Assembly: GCF_030816915.1 (NCBI RefSeq)
Contig: NZ_JAUSYN010000002.1
Span: forward strand, 5,469,501 to 5,533,500
Direction: 5' to 3'
Source of the DNA: Streptomyces sp. B3I8
GTDB lineage: Bacteria; Actinomycetota; Actinomycetes; Streptomycetales; Streptomycetaceae
DNA length: 64,000 nt
Position numbers and translations under genes: made by a program. Below are positions 51,264 to 59,204 of this stretch, one piece after another (position 1 is the first letter of the stretch; each line of letters opens with the position of its first letter). The notes below the pieces were generated by a model. It was not told the origin of the DNA, made no database searches, and was given only the letters and a program-made list of their open reading frames with translations.

Positions 51264-52700
51264 TCAGGACAGGCGGGAGCGGCGGCGGCCGTACGCCGCG
51301 TACACCGCGCACCCGGCCGCCAGGAACGCCGCGAACTGCCACCACGCCGCCCAGCCGGTCTCGTACATCAGGTAGAGGCAGCAGCCGATGCCGAGCAGCG
51401 GTACCACGGGGTACAGCGGCACCCGGAACGTGCGGGTCAGGTCCGGCTCGCGCCGCCGCAGCACCATCAGCGCCGCGTTCACCGCCGCCATCGTCGCCAG
51501 TGTCCCGATCGTGCACAGGCCCACGACCGCGTCCAGCGAGCAGAACGCCGCCGGCACCGCGAAGACGATGCCGACGATCAGCGTGCCCGCCACCGGGGTG
51601 GAGGTTCGCGGGGAGACCCGGGCGAAGATCTTCGGCACCAGGCCGTCCCGGGACATGGACATCAGGATGCGGCTCTGCCCGTACAGCACCGCCAGCACCA
51701 CCGAGGCGATCGCCACGACCGCCCCGAAGGCGATGACCCCGCCGCCGACGGCGGAACCGGTCACCTCGTTCACGACGTACGACAGCGCGGCGGGCCGTCC
51801 GCCGACCCGGTCGCCGCCGACCGCCCCGATCGCCGCGATCGCGACCGCGCAGTACAGCACGGTGACCAGGCCGAGGCAGACCAGGATCGCGATCGGGATG
51901 CTGCGGCGCGGATCGCGGGCCTCCTCGCCGGCCGTGGTGATCGCGTCGAAGCCGATGTAGGAGAAGAACGCGGCGGTGGTGCCCGCGCCGATGCCGCCGA
52001 GCCCGTCCGGGGCGAAGGGGAGGAGGTTGCCGTCCCGGAAGGCGCTGAACCCGATGGCGCAGAACAGCAGCAGGACGACCAGCTTGAGCACCGCCATGGC
52101 GGCCGTCGCCCGCGCGCTCTCCCGCACCCCGCGCACCAGGAGCAGACAGGCCAGGGCGATGACGACGACGGCGGGCAGGTTGACCGCCCCGCCGTCGCCG
52201 GGCCCGGCGGACAGCATGTGCGGGAGCTGGTGACCGGTGAGGCTGTGCAGCAGCTCGTTGACGTACTGGCTCCAGCCGACCGCGACCGCGGAGACGGAGA
52301 CGCCGTACTCCAGCAGCAGACACCAGCCGACGAGGAAGGCCGCGTACTCGCCGAGTCCGGCGTAGGCGAAGGAGTACGAGGAACCGGCGACCGGGATCGC
52401 GCCGCCCAGCTCGGCGAAGGAGAACGCGGTGAGCACGCAGGTCAGGGCGGCCAGTATGAACGAGACGACGACCCCGGGTCCGGCCTGGGCGACGGAGTCG
52501 GAGAGCCCCACGAAGATGCCGGTGCCGACGATGGCCCCCACACCGAAGCAGATGAGCTGGAAGAGGCCCATGGTCCGCTTGAGGCCGTGCCCGTCCGGGT
52601 CGCGACCGGCCTCGGCGACCAGCAGGGCGGGGGACTTGAACCGGAGCGGGTTGTGGAGCGGTTCGCGGAGCGGGCTGGCGGGGGGCGCCGAGTTGTGCAT
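51264..52700 (-). CDS. APC-family amino acid permease
   Basis: 478 aa from ATG 52700. Twelve helices are predicted. The substrate-binding helix 1 motif reads GVGAIVGTGIFVGL and the helix 6 motif AAFFSYIGFDAITTAGEEARDPRRSIP, typical of cationic amino acid/YfnA-like members. As the third gene after arginine deiminase and ornithine carbamoyltransferase, on the same strand, it probably imports arginine or exchanges it for ornithine. The N-terminus (residues 1-40) is cytoplasmic. Confidence 0.9.
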   Translation of the reverse strand: MHNSAPPASPLREPLHNPLRFKSPALLVAEAGRDPDGHGLKRTMGLFQLICFGVGAIVGTGIFVGLSDSVAQAGPGVVVSFILAALTCVLTAFSFAELGGAIPVAGSSYSFAYAGLGEYAAFLVGWCLLLEYGVSVSAVAVGWSQYVNELLHSLTGHQLPHMLSAGPGDGGAVNLPAVVVIALACLLLVRGVRESARATAAMAVLKLVVLLLFCAIGFSAFRDGNLLPFAPDGLGGIGAGTTAAFFSYIGFDAITTAGEEARDPRRSIPIAILVCLGLVTVLYCAVAIAAIGAVGGDRVGGRPAALSYVVNEVTGSAVGGGVIAFGAVVAIASVVLAVLYGQSRILMSMSRDGLVPKIFARVSPRTSTPVAGTLIVGIVFAVPAAFCSLDAVVGLCTIGTLATMAAVNAALMVLRRREPDLTRTFRVPLYPVVPLLGIGCCLYLMYETGWAAWWQFAAFLAAGCAVYAAYGRRRSRLS

Positions 52701-52848
52701 GGGGTGGTGCTCTCTGTGCTGGTACGGGCACGGCGGGGTTGGGCCGCGCGATGGCGGACCCCGGAAGGGGTGGTTCGGGGGTCCGCGGGGTGGTGCGGGT
52801 GGTGCGGGTGGTGCGGGTGGGGCGAAATGCTGCGGGACAAAGCGTAGG

Positions 52849-52895
52849 GGACTCGGGCCGGCCCGTGCGCCGAGGACTCGGGCCGGCCCGTGCGC
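52849..52895. repeat. Duplicated 22-bp palindromic element after the ornithine carbamoyltransferase gene
   Basis: GGACTCGGGCCGGCCCGTGCGC occurs twice (52849-52870 and 52874-52895). Each copy contains the self-complementary CGGGCCGGCCCG. The second copy abuts the stop codon, so the pair may act as a double terminator. Upstream lie four short GGTGCGGGT repeats (52793-52822). Confidence 0.8.
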
Positions 52896-53903
52896 TCAGG
52901 CGAGCGTGGCGACCAGGACCGCCTTGATGGTGTGCATCCGGTTCTCCGCCTCGTCGAAGACGACCGAGTGCGCCGACTCGAACACCTCGTCGGTGACCTC
53001 CAGCTCGCTCAGCCCGTGCCGCTCGTGGATCTCGCGGCCGACGACCGTGCCGAGGTCGTGGAAGGCGGGCAGGCAGTGCAGGAACCTGACGTCCGGGTTC
53101 CCCGTCGCCCGCAGCACGTCCATGGTCACCGCGTACGGGCCGAGCAGCGCGATCCGCTCGTCCCAGGTCTCCTTCGGCTCGCCCATCGACACCCACACGT
53201 CGGTGGTGACGAAGTCGGCCCCCCGCACGCCCTCCCGCACGTCCTCGGTGAGCGTGATCCGCGCCCCGGACGCCTCGGCGAGCTCCCGCGCGGCCGTGAC
53301 GACCGGCTCCTCCGGCCACAGCGACTTCGGCGCCACGATCCGTACGTCCATGCCGAGCAGCGCGCCGGTGACGAGATAGGAGTTGCCCATGTTGTTGCGG
53401 GCGTCGCCGAGGTAGGCGTACGCGATCCCGGTGAGCGGCTTGTCGCAGTGCTCGGTCATGGTGAGCACGTCGGCGAGCATCTGGGTGGGGTGCCACTCGT
53501 CGGTGAGCCCGTTGTAGACGGGCACCCCGGCGAACGCGGCCAGTTCCTCCACGACGGCCTGGGCGTGCCCCCGGTACTGGATCGCGTCGAACATCCGGCC
53601 GAGCACCCGCGCGGTGTCCTTCACGGACTCCTTGTGCCCGATCTGAGAGCCGACCGGGTCGAGGTAGGTCGTGGCGGCGCCCTGGTCGGCGGCGGCGACC
53701 TCGAAGGCGCAGCGGGTGCGGGTGGAGGTCTTCTCGAAGACCAGCGCGACGTTCTTCCCGCGCAGGTACGGCGTCTCGGTCCCGGCCTTCTTCGCGGCCT
53801 TCAGCTCGGCGGCGAGCGCGAGAAGCCCGCGGAACTCGTCGGCGGTGAGGTCCGCCTCCTTGAGGAAGTGGCGGCCGGCGAGGGCGGTCGGGACAGTCGC
53901 CAT
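52896..53903 (-). CDS. argF: Ornithine carbamoyltransferase
   Basis: 335 aa from ATG 53903. It interconverts ornithine plus carbamoyl phosphate with citrulline. The carbamoyl-phosphate site [13 protein letters not shown] (about residue 57) and the ornithine loop [10 protein letters not shown] (about 273) are intact, as is the [12 protein letters not shown] stretch. Being downstream of arginine deiminase and upstream of a permease, it probably works in the catabolic direction (arcB-like), making carbamoyl phosphate for ATP. Carbamate kinase is not in the window. A control region with two GTATAGA words lies just upstream. Confidence 0.95.
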   Translation of the reverse strand: MATVPTALAGRHFLKEADLTADEFRGLLALAAELKAAKKAGTETPYLRGKNVALVFEKTSTRTRCAFEVAAADQGAATTYLDPVGSQIGHKESVKDTARVLGRMFDAIQYRGHAQAVVEELAAFAGVPVYNGLTDEWHPTQMLADVLTMTEHCDKPLTGIAYAYLGDARNNMGNSYLVTGALLGMDVRIVAPKSLWPEEPVVTAARELAEASGARITLTEDVREGVRGADFVTTDVWVSMGEPKETWDERIALLGPYAVTMDVLRATGNPDVRFLHCLPAFHDLGTVVGREIHERHGLSELEVTDEVFESAHSVVFDEAENRMHTIKAVLVATLA

Positions 53904-53969
53904 GGGGTGCTCCAGGGGTACGAGGGCGGGGCGGCGGCCGGAGGGACCGGTCGACAGGGCGAATGGAAG

Positions 53970-53996
53970 TCTATACGACGGTCCACATTTCTATAC
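53970..53996 (-). promoter_or_regulatory. Paired GTATAGA words upstream of the carbamoyltransferase gene
   Basis: On the minus strand TGTATAGAAATG and CGTATAGACTTC place GTATAGA twice, 20 bases apart (two helical turns). The intergenic segment is locally AT-rich. Spacing fits paired ARG boxes bound by ArgR, but the halves deviate from the consensus; they could equally include the -10 element. Confidence 0.5.
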
Positions 53997-54020
53997 AGTG
54001 GGTCGGCGCCTCTCCCCGCA

Positions 54021-54041
54021 GGCGGCCGGTGGCTCGCCGCC
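54021..54041. terminator. Hairpin after the arginine deiminase gene
   Basis: GGCGGC and GCCGCC surround the nine bases CGGTGGCTC, 15 bases past the stop codon. It may partly separate arcA from the next gene. Confidence 0.4.
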
Positions 54042-54055
54042 GGGGGGCTTCCCCT

Positions 54056-55285
54056 TCACTGCCGCACCGGATCCCGCTCCACCGGGCAGCTCATGCAGCG
54101 CGGCCCGCCCCGGCCCCGGCCCAGTTCGCTGCCCGGGATCTCGATCACCTCGATGCCCTGCTTGCGCAGATGCGTGTTGGTGGTGGCGTTGCGCTCGTAG
54201 GCGACGACGACGCCCGGCTCGACGGCGAGCACGTTGCAGCCGTCGTCCCACTGCTCGCGCTCGGCGGCGTGCACGTCCTGCGTGGCGGTCAGCACGCGGA
54301 TCTCGCTCAGCCCCAGCGCCGCGGCGATCGCGCGGTGCATGTGCTCCGGCGGATGGTCGGTGACCTTCAACTCCTTGTCGTCGACGCCGGGTTCGATGGT
54401 GTACGAGCGGAGCATGCCGAGCCCCGCGTACTGGGTGAACGTGTCGCCGTCGACCATCGTCATCACGGTGTCCAGATGCATGAAGGCGCGGCGCTTGGGC
54501 ATGTCCAGCGCCACGATGCTGCGCGCGGAGCCCGCGGCGAACAGCTTGTGCGCGAGCATCTCGACGGCCTGCGGGGTGGTGCGCTCGCTCATGCCGATCA
54601 GGACGGCGCCGTTGCCGAGGACGAGGACGTCGCCGCCCTCGATGGTCGACGGATAGTCCGCCTGGCCCTCGGACCAGACATGGAAGTCGGCGTCCCGGAA
54701 GAGCGGGTGGTGCCGGTAGATCGCCTCGAAGTGCACGGTCTCGCGGCGGCGGGCGGGCCTGCGCATGGCGTTGATCGAGACCCCGTCGTAGATCCAGGCG
54801 GAGGTGTCCCGGGTGAAGAGGTGGTTGGGCAGCGGGCGGAGCAGGAAGTCGTCCAACTCCATGACGTGGAAGCGGACGGAGGTGGGCTCCGGGTGGCCGT
54901 CCAGGAACTCGCGCTTGGTCATGCCGCCGACGAGGGCCTCGGCGAGGGCGGGGGAGGCCATGCCGGCGAAGGCATCCCTGAGGTGGTCGGTGGCGAGGGG
55001 CCCGTACTCCTTCTCGTCGAAGACGCGGTCCAGGACGAGGGTCCGGGCGGCGGGGACGCGCAGGACGTCGACGAGGAGGTCGCCGAAGAGGTGGACGGCG
55101 ACACCGCGGTCACGGAGCACGTCGGCGAACCCGTCGTGCTCCGCGCGGGCGCGGCGGACCCAGAGGACGTCGTCGAACAGGAGGGCGTCCTTGTTACTGG
55201 GCGTGAGCCTTTTCAGCTCGAGGTCCGGCCGGTGCAGGATGACCCGGCGAAGCCGGCCGGTCTCGGAGTCGACATGGAATCCCAT
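54056..55285 (-). CDS. arcA: Arginine deiminase
   Basis: 409 aa from ATG 55285. It hydrolyses arginine to citrulline and ammonia. The catalytic set is visible: [26 protein letters not shown] with the general-base His, and the nucleophile Cys397 in [12 protein letters not shown] near the C-terminus, the same position as in known deiminases. [14 protein letters not shown] is a further family motif. It is the first gene of a likely arginine catabolic set with the carbamoyltransferase and permease genes. The length equals that of known enzymes. Confidence 0.95.
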   Translation of the reverse strand: MGFHVDSETGRLRRVILHRPDLELKRLTPSNKDALLFDDVLWVRRARAEHDGFADVLRDRGVAVHLFGDLLVDVLRVPAARTLVLDRVFDEKEYGPLATDHLRDAFAGMASPALAEALVGGMTKREFLDGHPEPTSVRFHVMELDDFLLRPLPNHLFTRDTSAWIYDGVSINAMRRPARRRETVHFEAIYRHHPLFRDADFHVWSEGQADYPSTIEGGDVLVLGNGAVLIGMSERTTPQAVEMLAHKLFAAGSARSIVALDMPKRRAFMHLDTVMTMVDGDTFTQYAGLGMLRSYTIEPGVDDKELKVTDHPPEHMHRAIAAALGLSEIRVLTATQDVHAAEREQWDDGCNVLAVEPGVVVAYERNATTNTHLRKQGIEVIEIPGSELGRGRGGPRCMSCPVERDPVRQ

Positions 55286-55381
55286 GCCTCCATCCTGACC
55301 GGTTCACGCGGGTTGTATCCCGGGCCGGTGCGGGAGGACGCGCGGCATCACGGGGCGCGACGGGCCACGCACCCCCGGCTG

Positions 55382-56338
55382 TCACGCACTGTCGCCGCCC
55401 GGTTCCTCTTCGTCCCGGCTGTCCGGTTCGTCTCCGTCCCGGCCGTCCGGTTCCTTTCCGTCCCGGCCGTCCGGTGTCGTGGGGTCCCGGCCGTCCGGGG
55501 TGACGCCCGCGAATTCGGCGCCCGCGTCGTGCAGCCGGGTGCGCAGGGCGTGGAAGACCGCCGCCGAGCGGCCGCCCGGCCAGTCGGCCGGCAGGAGGGC
55601 GGCCGGCAGTCCCGGGTCGGCGTACGGCAGACGGCGCCAGGAATCCAGGGCGCGCAGATAGTCGCGGTACGCCTCTTCCGGAGGGGTGTCCGCGCGTGCC
55701 TGCCAGGCCCGCAGCACGGGGGCGTGGCGGGTGAGGAAGGCCTCGTGCTCCCGGGCTATCGCGGGCAGGTCCCACCAGCGGGTCACCGCGCCGGCGGTCG
55801 GCGCGAATCCCAGGTGCTCGCCGCGGAACAGGTCCACATATCCCTCCAGCCCCAGCCGCCGCAGCGTGTGCCGGGCCTCCTCGTGCAGCCGGGCCGGGGC
55901 GATCCACACGCCGGGCGCGGCCGTGCCGAAGCCGAGCCCGGCCAGCCGGGAGCGCAGCACGTGCCGCTTCTGGCGTTCGGACTCCGGCACCGAGAACACC
56001 GCGAGCACCCAGCCCTCGTCGTCCGGGACGGCCGTCGCGTAGACGCGCCGGTCGGCGTCCTGGAGCGACCGGCGGGCCTCCGGGGAGAGCCCGTAGCCCG
56101 CCGCGCCGGTCACGGTGCGCGCCGGAAGCAGCAGCCCGCGCCGTTTCAGCCGCGAGACCGACGACCGCACGGACGGGGCGTCGACGCCGACCGCCGCGAG
56201 CAGCCGGATCAGTCCGGCCACGGGCACCGGTCCGGGGACATGCCGCCCGTACGCGTCGTAGAAGGCGACGATGAGGGAGCGCGGGGTGTGCGGGGAGGGA
56301 GGGGGAGAGGGGGCGGGCTGTTCGTGCACGATGATCAT
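55382..56338 (-). CDS. PaaX-family transcriptional regulator
   Basis: 318 aa from ATG 56338. The N-terminal winged helix (residues about 18-80, SLIVAFYDAYGRHVPGPVPVAGLIRLLAAVGVDAPSVRSSVSRLKRRGLL) and the middle WVLAVFSVPESERQKRHVLRSRLAGLGFG domain are typical of PaaX-like repressors. The C-terminal 45 residues are an acidic repeat (PDGRD, GKEPDGRDG, DEPDSRD). The start codon lies inside an ATGATCAT palindrome and a second copy sits 30 bases upstream, suggesting autoregulation. There is no clear RBS, so a leaderless message is possible. Members of this family usually control catabolic or secondary pathways. Confidence 0.87.
   Translation of the reverse strand: MIIVHEQPAPSPPPSPHTPRSLIVAFYDAYGRHVPGPVPVAGLIRLLAAVGVDAPSVRSSVSRLKRRGLLLPARTVTGAAGYGLSPEARRSLQDADRRVYATAVPDDEGWVLAVFSVPESERQKRHVLRSRLAGLGFGTAAPGVWIAPARLHEEARHTLRRLGLEGYVDLFRGEHLGFAPTAGAVTRWWDLPAIAREHEAFLTRHAPVLRAWQARADTPPEEAYRDYLRALDSWRRLPYADPGLPAALLPADWPGGRSAAVFHALRTRLHDAGAEFAGVTPDGRDPTTPDGRDGKEPDGRDGDEPDSRDEEEPGGDSA
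55400..55500. repeat. Tandem repeats encoding the acidic tail of the PaaX-like protein
   Basis: CCGTCCCGGCCGTCCGGTT-type units recur three to four times with 24-27 base spacing, in frame. They encode DGRDG and EPDGRD blocks. Confidence 0.75.
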
Positions 56339-56368
56339 TTTAGATCGTCCGCACCGCCTCATGATCAT
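56331..56368. promoter_or_regulatory. Two ATGATCAT palindromes at the PaaX-like gene start
   Basis: ATGATCAT occurs at 56331-56338, covering the start codon, and at 56361-56368, exactly 30 bases apart. This is a plausible operator pair for autoregulation. Confidence 0.6.
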
Positions 56369-56532
56369 TAGCCCGGGGCCCGGCGACGACCGGACGGTGG
56401 CCCGACGGCCCGACGCGAGCCCGCCCTGCCGCCCGACCGCGGCGACGCGCGGGAGACGCCAGGGCGGGGAAGAGGGACGCCGGGGCACGGCCGTGTGCCC
56501 CGGCGGGCACATGTGCCGCGGCCCCGTCGTCC

Positions 56533-57060
56533 TCAGGCGGTGGGCTGGGGCAACCTGGTGAAGACGATTTTCCCGGTGCCGTCGGCGGCCCCGTTGTCAC
56601 CGTCCCAGAACGAACACGTGGTTTCCATCGACATGATGGACGAATTGTTCGGTCGCGCGGACACCCGGGGCTTCTGGAACACGATCTCGCCCTCGAACGA
56701 ACGAGGATTGATCATCCGGCGGAAGCGACTGCTGAGCCGGTAGATCAGTACGTCCGACAATTGCCGTTCCCAGAAGTCCGCCATCGACCACGCGGAAAAG
56801 GCGTCGAGAAGGTCGTCCTCGATGCATTTCGCGAGCAGGTAATAGCCGAGCTGGTTGTAGCAGATGTTGAACTCGACCGCGTTGAAGTGCCCGGTGTTGT
56901 CGATGTAGCACGATTCCGCGATGCTGAACCGGCCCCGTGCGCTCACCCCGTCCCCCTGCCTGGTCACGTCGGCGTCCCGCAGGTACCGGCTGTGGTCCCG
57001 GTAGGGCCGGAGCACATGGCCGATCAGCTCCCGGTCGCGGATCTCCTCCTGTGTCCTCAT
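56533..57060 (-). CDS. FcoT/ScoD-family hotdog thioesterase-like enzyme
   Basis: 175 aa from ATG 57060, overlapping the oxygenase stop (ATGA). It matches the mycobacterial FcoT (Rv0098) pattern closely: FSIAESCYIDNTGHFNAVEF, then CYNQLGYYLL, and later RLSSRFRRMINPRSFEG. Tyr52, Asn60 and Asn69 fall at the spacing of FcoT Tyr66, Asn74 and Asn83, its active-site residues as I recall them. In isonitrile lipopeptide pathways the homologue ScoD acts with an acyl-ACP on glycine addition and release of the 3-(carboxymethylamino) acid. Here it is paired with a ScoE-like oxygenase only. Family assignment is firm; pathway role is inferred. Confidence 0.88.
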   Translation of the reverse strand: MRTQEEIRDRELIGHVLRPYRDHSRYLRDADVTRQGDGVSARGRFSIAESCYIDNTGHFNAVEFNICYNQLGYYLLAKCIEDDLLDAFSAWSMADFWERQLSDVLIYRLSSRFRRMINPRSFEGEIVFQKPRVSARPNNSSIMSMETTCSFWDGDNGAADGTGKIVFTRLPQPTA

Positions 57061-57944
57061 CGGGTGGCTCCGGTTCCGAAGAACGGCAGGCCGTCGTGCA
57101 CGGTGACCCGGTACGACTGGGCGGGCTCGGGCTTGGGATTGTGCAGCGCGCGATGCACGAGCGTCCGGTTGTCCCACAGCAGCAGATCGCCCTCGGTGAA
57201 GGTCTGCAGGTGGATGTGCGGATCGGTGAAGCCGGTGTCGAGCTGGCCGCTGAGCTCGAGTACCTCCTGGAGGATCTCCGGCGGCAGCCGGTTGCCGTCG
57301 GGGTCGATGAAGCCGAACGCGCCGGCCTCGCTGACGTAGAGGACCTCCTCGCCGGTCACCGGGTGGGGGAAGACGGTCGGATGGAAGACCGGCGGAGTGG
57401 CCAGCTCGATGTCGGCCTGGACCTCGTGGATGGGCCGGTACACGTCGGTGGGCCGGATCTTGACGTAGCGACGCGGGCTGTGCTCGACCACGGTGCCGCG
57501 CAGTCGGTCCTTCAGCCGGTCGGGCAGTTCGGCGAAGACCTTCGCCATGTCGATGTAGTACGTGCCGCGGTTCTTCTTGGGCACGACCTGCGGGTACGTC
57601 ATCGTGATGCCGAACGGTTCCGGCATGAAGGAGTAGTCGGCATGCCAGAACTTGCCGGTCTGCGGCACGCCCTTGACCCCGTCGCCCGGCTTCGTCCCGG
57701 AGACGAAGATCTCCGGGTGCTCCGGGTGGTGGTACATCGGCTCGTAGTACACCTCGATGGTGCCGAGCGCCCGACCCAGCGCGACCAACTCCTTCGGCTC
57801 CAGGCTCTGCTCCTTGAGCAGCAGGAGGCGGTGTCGGTACATCGCGCCCTTGAGTTCCTCGATCTCGGCGTCGGTGGTGCCGCTCAGGTCGAAACCGGTG
57901 ACGGTGGCCCCCATCAGGTGGCCGGTGTTCGGGTTTATCTTCAC
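57057..57944 (-). CDS. ScoE-like Fe(II)/2-oxoglutarate oxygenase (TauD family), candidate isonitrile-forming enzyme
   Basis: 295 aa from ATG 57944, AAAGGATC upstream. The iron site is HxD at His101/Asp103 (FWHADYS) and His264 (LVHRALHN). With a constant offset of 31 the residues reported for ScoE also align: Tyr66 (Y97), Lys162 (K193), His268 (H299) and Arg279 (R310), which bind the carboxylates of the N-carboxymethyl substrate (numbering recalled from the literature). Ordinary TauD enzymes lack this set. The expected reaction is oxidative decarboxylation of a 3-(carboxymethylamino) acid to a 3-isocyano acid. The first gene of a two-gene operon under a double-operator promoter. Confidence 0.85.
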   Translation of the reverse strand: MKINPNTGHLMGATVTGFDLSGTTDAEIEELKGAMYRHRLLLLKEQSLEPKELVALGRALGTIEVYYEPMYHHPEHPEIFVSGTKPGDGVKGVPQTGKFWHADYSFMPEPFGITMTYPQVVPKKNRGTYYIDMAKVFAELPDRLKDRLRGTVVEHSPRRYVKIRPTDVYRPIHEVQADIELATPPVFHPTVFPHPVTGEEVLYVSEAGAFGFIDPDGNRLPPEILQEVLELSGQLDTGFTDPHIHLQTFTEGDLLLWDNRTLVHRALHNPKPEPAQSYRVTVHDGLPFFGTGATR

Positions 57945-58007
57945 GTGCGATCCTTTCTACGAGTGCGCGGGCGTCGGAAACAGGCAGCCGTGGCCCCGTT
58001 GTCGCAA

Positions 58008-58035
58008 TCAGTGGGGCGGACTCAGTGGGGCGGAC
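58008..58035. repeat. Perfect 14-bp tandem duplication in the oxygenase leader
   Basis: TCAGTGGGGCGGAC occurs twice head to tail (58008-58021, 58022-58035), between the downstream operator and the start codon. It lies in the predicted 5' untranslated region. Confidence 0.9.
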
Positions 58036-58075
58036 ATCTCTTGTCACGGCGCCGGATTTCATGCCGCTCACCCGC

Positions 58076-58134
58076 CTTAACGACGTTAAGTGCGGGCGAT
58101 TTCGAGTATGCCTTTAACGACGTTAAATTGTCAA
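58076..58134 (-). promoter_or_regulatory. Promoter with two palindromic operators controlling the FcoT/ScoE-like operon
   Basis: Reading the minus strand, a perfect -35 TTGACA (58134-58129), an 18-base spacer and -10 CATACT (58110-58105) point to the operon. The spacer contains the 15-bp palindrome TTTAACGTCGTTAAA (58113-58127). A second palindrome, CTTAACGTCGTTAAG (58076-58090), lies about 37 bases downstream, just past the predicted start of transcription. Each is symmetric except for the centre base. A repressor binding both would block polymerase twice. No obvious cognate repressor is adjacent. Confidence 0.85.
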
Positions 58135-58289
58135 CGCGTGCACGCTCGATGTGCCCGTTCGTGCTCCGTGGGCGTGACCCGGAAGAGTGACCCGGGGGAG
58201 TGACGGTGCCGTCTTCCGCGTGACCCCTTCCAGGGCGGTGGAAGGTAACCGGCGACCCCCGTCCGCCTCGCTCTCGCTCAAGGAGCCCC

Positions 58290-58754
58290 ATGCGCCGGCC
58301 CCTCCTCCCCGCGGCCCTCACCACCGCCCTGCTCCTCGTCGCAGCGCCCGCGGCCACCGCGTCCCCCGCAGCCCCCGCCCGTACCGCGACCGTCGCCCGT
58401 ACCGTGGACTCCTCCGCCTACGAGATCGCCGTCGACTCCACCGCCCTGCTCACCTCCGCCGGGCACCCCACCCTCACCGGCAGCTACCGCTGCACCCCCA
58501 CCGCCGGCCCCGTCTTCGTCTCCGCCTCCCTCTCCCCGTCCGACGCGCGCGTCCATTACGGCATCGGCAGCACCTCCGCCCTCTGCGACGGCGCGACCCA
58601 CCGCTGGACCCGCACCGACACCGGCACGCGCACCTACGCGGCCGGTGCGGCCCACGTCCAGGTGGGCCTGGTCGAACTGAGCGCCACGGGCCTTCCCCTG
58701 CCCCACGTCCACCGCATCGCCGAGCGCACGGTCACCCTGACAACCGCACCGTGA
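58290..58754 (+). CDS. Secreted DUF6299-like protein
   Basis: 154 aa from ATG 58290 with AAGGAG six bases upstream. A signal peptide (RRPLLPAALTTALLLVAAPAATASP) probably cleaves after ATA, near residue 24. The mature part is beta-rich with a single cysteine pair (GSYRCTP and SALCDGA) likely forming a disulfide, and it contains VDSSAYEIAVD near the start. The pattern matches small secreted streptomycete proteins of the DUF6299 type; I am fairly but not fully sure of that family. Function unknown. It is divergent from the ScoE-like operon across 345 bases. Confidence 0.8.
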   Translation: MRRPLLPAALTTALLLVAAPAATASPAAPARTATVARTVDSSAYEIAVDSTALLTSAGHPTLTGSYRCTPTAGPVFVSASLSPSDARVHYGIGSTSALCDGATHRWTRTDTGTRTYAAGAAHVQVGLVELSATGLPLPHVHRIAERTVTLTTAP

Positions 58755-59204
58755 GAGCCGCCGGACGAGGACGAGCGGGAGGAAGTGGAGGGAGGTGAGG
58801 AGAAGTGAGGGACTAGCCCGACAATCCTGTCCTCTGTCCAGCTCGACCGCCCGCACCCCGCCGCGACGGGGTCGTCGCGCCGCTCCGCCGACGCCGTGAT
58901 GCGCGAAGCACCGCGCCCCGAGGACGACGTCCCGGTCAGAGCGGTCCTGCATGGCTGCTGCGCCACCAGCGCCCCACGCGCCCGACGTGCACTCGGCCCC
59001 GTTGCCCCCGACGCACGGAAATGATCAGCGGCCCGCGCGTGTTGTCCTCCGCGCAAGCTGCGACCGAAGCCGCAACCGACCCCAACGCCCCGTCGCGCCC
59101 CGCCCGGTGGACCGCGTGGTGACGGACGAGATCACGAACCCGAGCACGAACTTGAACGTGGACCCGGACACGGGCCCGCACACGGACAAGGACAAGGACG
59201 GAAC
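58755..59204. other. No gene recognised (450 bases)
   Basis: Contains a purine-rich tract (58768-58815, GAGG/GGAGG words). A plus-strand open frame ending at 59208 overlaps the next start by ATGA, but its composition and lack of an RBS argue against it. No clear promoter or hairpin was picked out. Confidence 0.5.

Noticed and set aside
49267..53496. A 1409-codon minus-strand open frame across the MFS and permease genes
   Set aside because: It spans several genes and is Arg/Gly/Pro-rich. The MFS, permease and carbamoyltransferase proteins are unmistakable in the other frames.
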